DNA from: Acanthaster planci
Taxonomy: Eukaryota > Echinodermata > Asteroidea > Valvatida > Acanthasteridae
Assembly (NCBI RefSeq): GCF_001949145.1
Contig: NW_019091369.1
Location: 4,129,812 to 4,193,811 of the forward strand
Length of the DNA: 64,000 nucleotides
Direction: 5' to 3'
Positions 63,701-64,000 of the stretch are shown piece by piece. The notes under the pieces are model-generated. The model was not told where the DNA came from, did not search any database, and was given only the letters and a program-made list of their open reading frames with translations. A program made the position numbers and the translations under genes. How positions within the stretch are numbered: the first letter of the stretch is position 1; each line of letters begins with the position of its first letter.

Positions 63701-64000
63701 AATAATGCAAATGCTCTAACACACAACATGATCTGACTAAATGGTAAAGGAAATTTACAGCCTGTTGTGGTTATTTTTCACTCTCTACTCAATTCCATGA
63801 AGGCTACCAAAGCTGTTAAACATGTTGCTGGACAGTGCAAGAAATGCAACAAGGAAAGGGTTCCTAATTCTAATATCAATGGAAAGTACAAATTTCTTCT
63901 GGGGAAACATTCCGTCTCACCTTCTTGTCCAGTATCGATGCAAACTTCATGTTCTTCATCAGTTTCTTCTGTTTATTAGCAAACCGATTGTCCTGGTCAT
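51774..64000 (-). CDS. SRRM1: SRRM1 (SRm160) splicing coactivator, twelve visible exons, 5' end outside window
   Basis: SR-related nuclear-matrix protein that bridges SR proteins and snRNPs on exonic enhancers and joins the exon-junction complex. Exons: 64000-63921 (partial), 63426-63304, 58932-58762, 58483-58278, 57220-57041, 56738-56556, 56331-55996, 55627-55339, 55120-54897, 54331-52975, 52639-52517, 51866-51774; all junctions in phase. The first three encode the PWI domain: QDNRFANKQKKLMKNMKF, ILKPWITQKVTEMLG, EDDVLIEFIYNQLE, then MQINLTGFLNAKNA and SAQENIAGIPAAFLEQKK. The rest is RS-rich, with SP/TP dipeptides for SRPK/CLK/CDK-type kinases. The 1357-base exon carries SPTPEKRRR repeats. 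A KHKKHKK lysine/histidine block and the C-terminal ELREKALRSL match human SRRM1. About 1,120 residues are visible against 904 in human; the excess is mostly repeat. One junction uses a GC donor. Confidence 0.96.
53441..53760 (-). repeat. 27-bp coding repeat in SRRM1 (SPTPEKRRR)
   Basis: A 27-bp period encodes about a dozen 9-residue units: SPTPEKRRR, SPTPEKHRR, TPTLEKRRR, SPMPEKRRR, SPTPERRRR and variants. Adjacent DNA units are often nearly identical (for example those starting at 53464 and 53491 on the plus strand), showing recent slippage or unequal exchange. Each unit adds one SP and one TP phosphosite next to three basic residues. Confidence 0.93.
55994..55996 (-). other. GC-AG splice donor in SRRM1
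   Basis: The exon 56331-55996 ends AAAAG|GCAAGC. The non-canonical GC dinucleotide is at 55995-55994 within an otherwise perfect donor. It joins in phase to the acceptor AACCACAG|A at 55627. If not spliced, the frame reads QAH then stop (TAG), giving a PWI/RS protein truncated before the later RS and KHKK regions. Confidence 0.85.
60179..60328. mobile_element. Palindromic MITE, copy 2 (best preserved)
   Basis: About 42-base terminal inverted repeats: left TACGGACGATTCACAATAGT then GCGCCACCAAGAGTTTGCAAC, right the reverse complement with few changes. Inner arms share CCAATCA and GCGTGAAATTTATCGAC / GTTGACAGATTTCG. Total 150 bp. It lies in the large SRRM1 intron. The flanks CTGGTAA and TTAACAG extend the palindrome, so exact ends and target-site duplication are uncertain. 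Confidence 0.88.
61279..61490. mobile_element. Foldback element with a tRNA-like B box in its loop
   Basis: Left arm 61279-61355 and right arm 61410-61490 are inverted repeats of about 80 bases with only a few mismatches (ATTTTGGATATTTGCCCTGC against its complement at the end). The 54-base spacer contains GGTTCGAATCC at 61381-61391, a match to the pol III B box (tRNA T-arm). No A box or closed cloverleaf is seen, so this is not an intact tRNA gene. It sits in the same SRRM1 intron as MITE copy 2. Confidence 0.88.
61983..62058 (+). repeat. Dispersed ~75-bp repeat, copy 2
   Basis: Matches the copy at 12911-12990 in block order: CCGAGCGGAACAA, TTTTTTTGGTACTCAC, GCATAGGC, CGCCATG, GGCACGCAAGTAT. 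Outer flanks differ. Confidence 0.75.
62252..63124. mobile_element. Putative non-autonomous DNA transposon with ATTTAAATCA-rich ends
   Basis: The left end reads AAGGTTGTTTGATTTAAATC and continues with dense ATTTAAATCA motifs; the right end is again rich in GATTTAAAT and closes with CCAACCTT, the inverted counterpart of AAGGTTG. The span is 873 bp with no transposase frame. A partial palindromic MITE (62701-62794) lies inside, implying nested insertion. The target-site duplication could not be defined. Confidence 0.65.
62701..62794. mobile_element. Palindromic MITE, half copy nested in a larger element
   Basis: Corresponds to the right half of copy 2: GCATTGGGTTGACAGATTTC, a CGTGATTG block, and the end GCGCACTATTGTGAATCGCC. 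The left half is missing or too diverged to align. Confidence 0.7.

Noticed and set aside
1-64000. CRISPR array, bacterial operon or viral genome
   Set aside because: No spaced direct repeats of that type and no ribosome-binding-site gene runs; all genes are eukaryotic with spliceosomal introns or intronless membrane proteins.

Overview
The window is eukaryotic nuclear DNA: spliced genes with canonical GT/AG junctions, kilobase introns, long AT-rich intergenic stretches and many dispersed repeats. Gene content (akirin, RPF2, an hnRNP Q/R RNA-binding protein, SRRM1, a lineage-expanded rhodopsin-type GPCR and an Ig-mucin surface protein), together with very frequent short palindromes TACATGTA and TAGGCCTA, suggests a marine invertebrate deuterostome, most likely an echinoderm. 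That placement is an inference, not something one locus can prove. There are no bacterial features, no CRISPR array and no operons. One 94-base run of N (42911-43004) is an assembly gap.

Layout. 1-765: a ~176-bp tandem satellite. 2719-5022 (+): a single-exon Ig-domain and mucin-domain type I membrane protein. 5023-13395: gene-free, with one minisatellite and one dispersed repeat. 13396-15923 (-): an unrecognised Lys-rich then Gln/Pro-rich protein, modelled with three exons. 16147-17188 (-): a second unrecognised protein, arranged head to head with akirin (17836-21662, +, four exons). 24968-29033 (-): RPF2, nine exons, convergent with akirin, with a tRNA-derived SINE between them. 29034-34706: gene-free. 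34707-35771 (-): an intronless class A GPCR. 35772-41596: gene-free apart from dispersed repeats. 41610-46606 (+): SYNCRIP/HNRNPR orthologue, nine coding exons. 51774-64000 (-): SRRM1, twelve visible coding exons, running off the right edge before its start codon, with introns full of mobile elements.

Four genes are ancient nuclear housekeeping functions: akirin (transcription cofactor), RPF2 (60S ribosome assembly), SYNCRIP/HNRNPR (mRNA processing) and SRRM1 (splicing coactivator). SYNCRIP and SRRM1 lie tail to tail and both act on mRNA, but nothing here shows co-regulation. The less explored content is the Ig-mucin protein, the orphan GPCR, the two unrecognised genes beside akirin and the foldback and nested transposons in SRRM1 introns. 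I found no convincing new multi-gene system. Exon boundaries were set by hand from splice sites and reading phase and are consistent in phase across each named gene.
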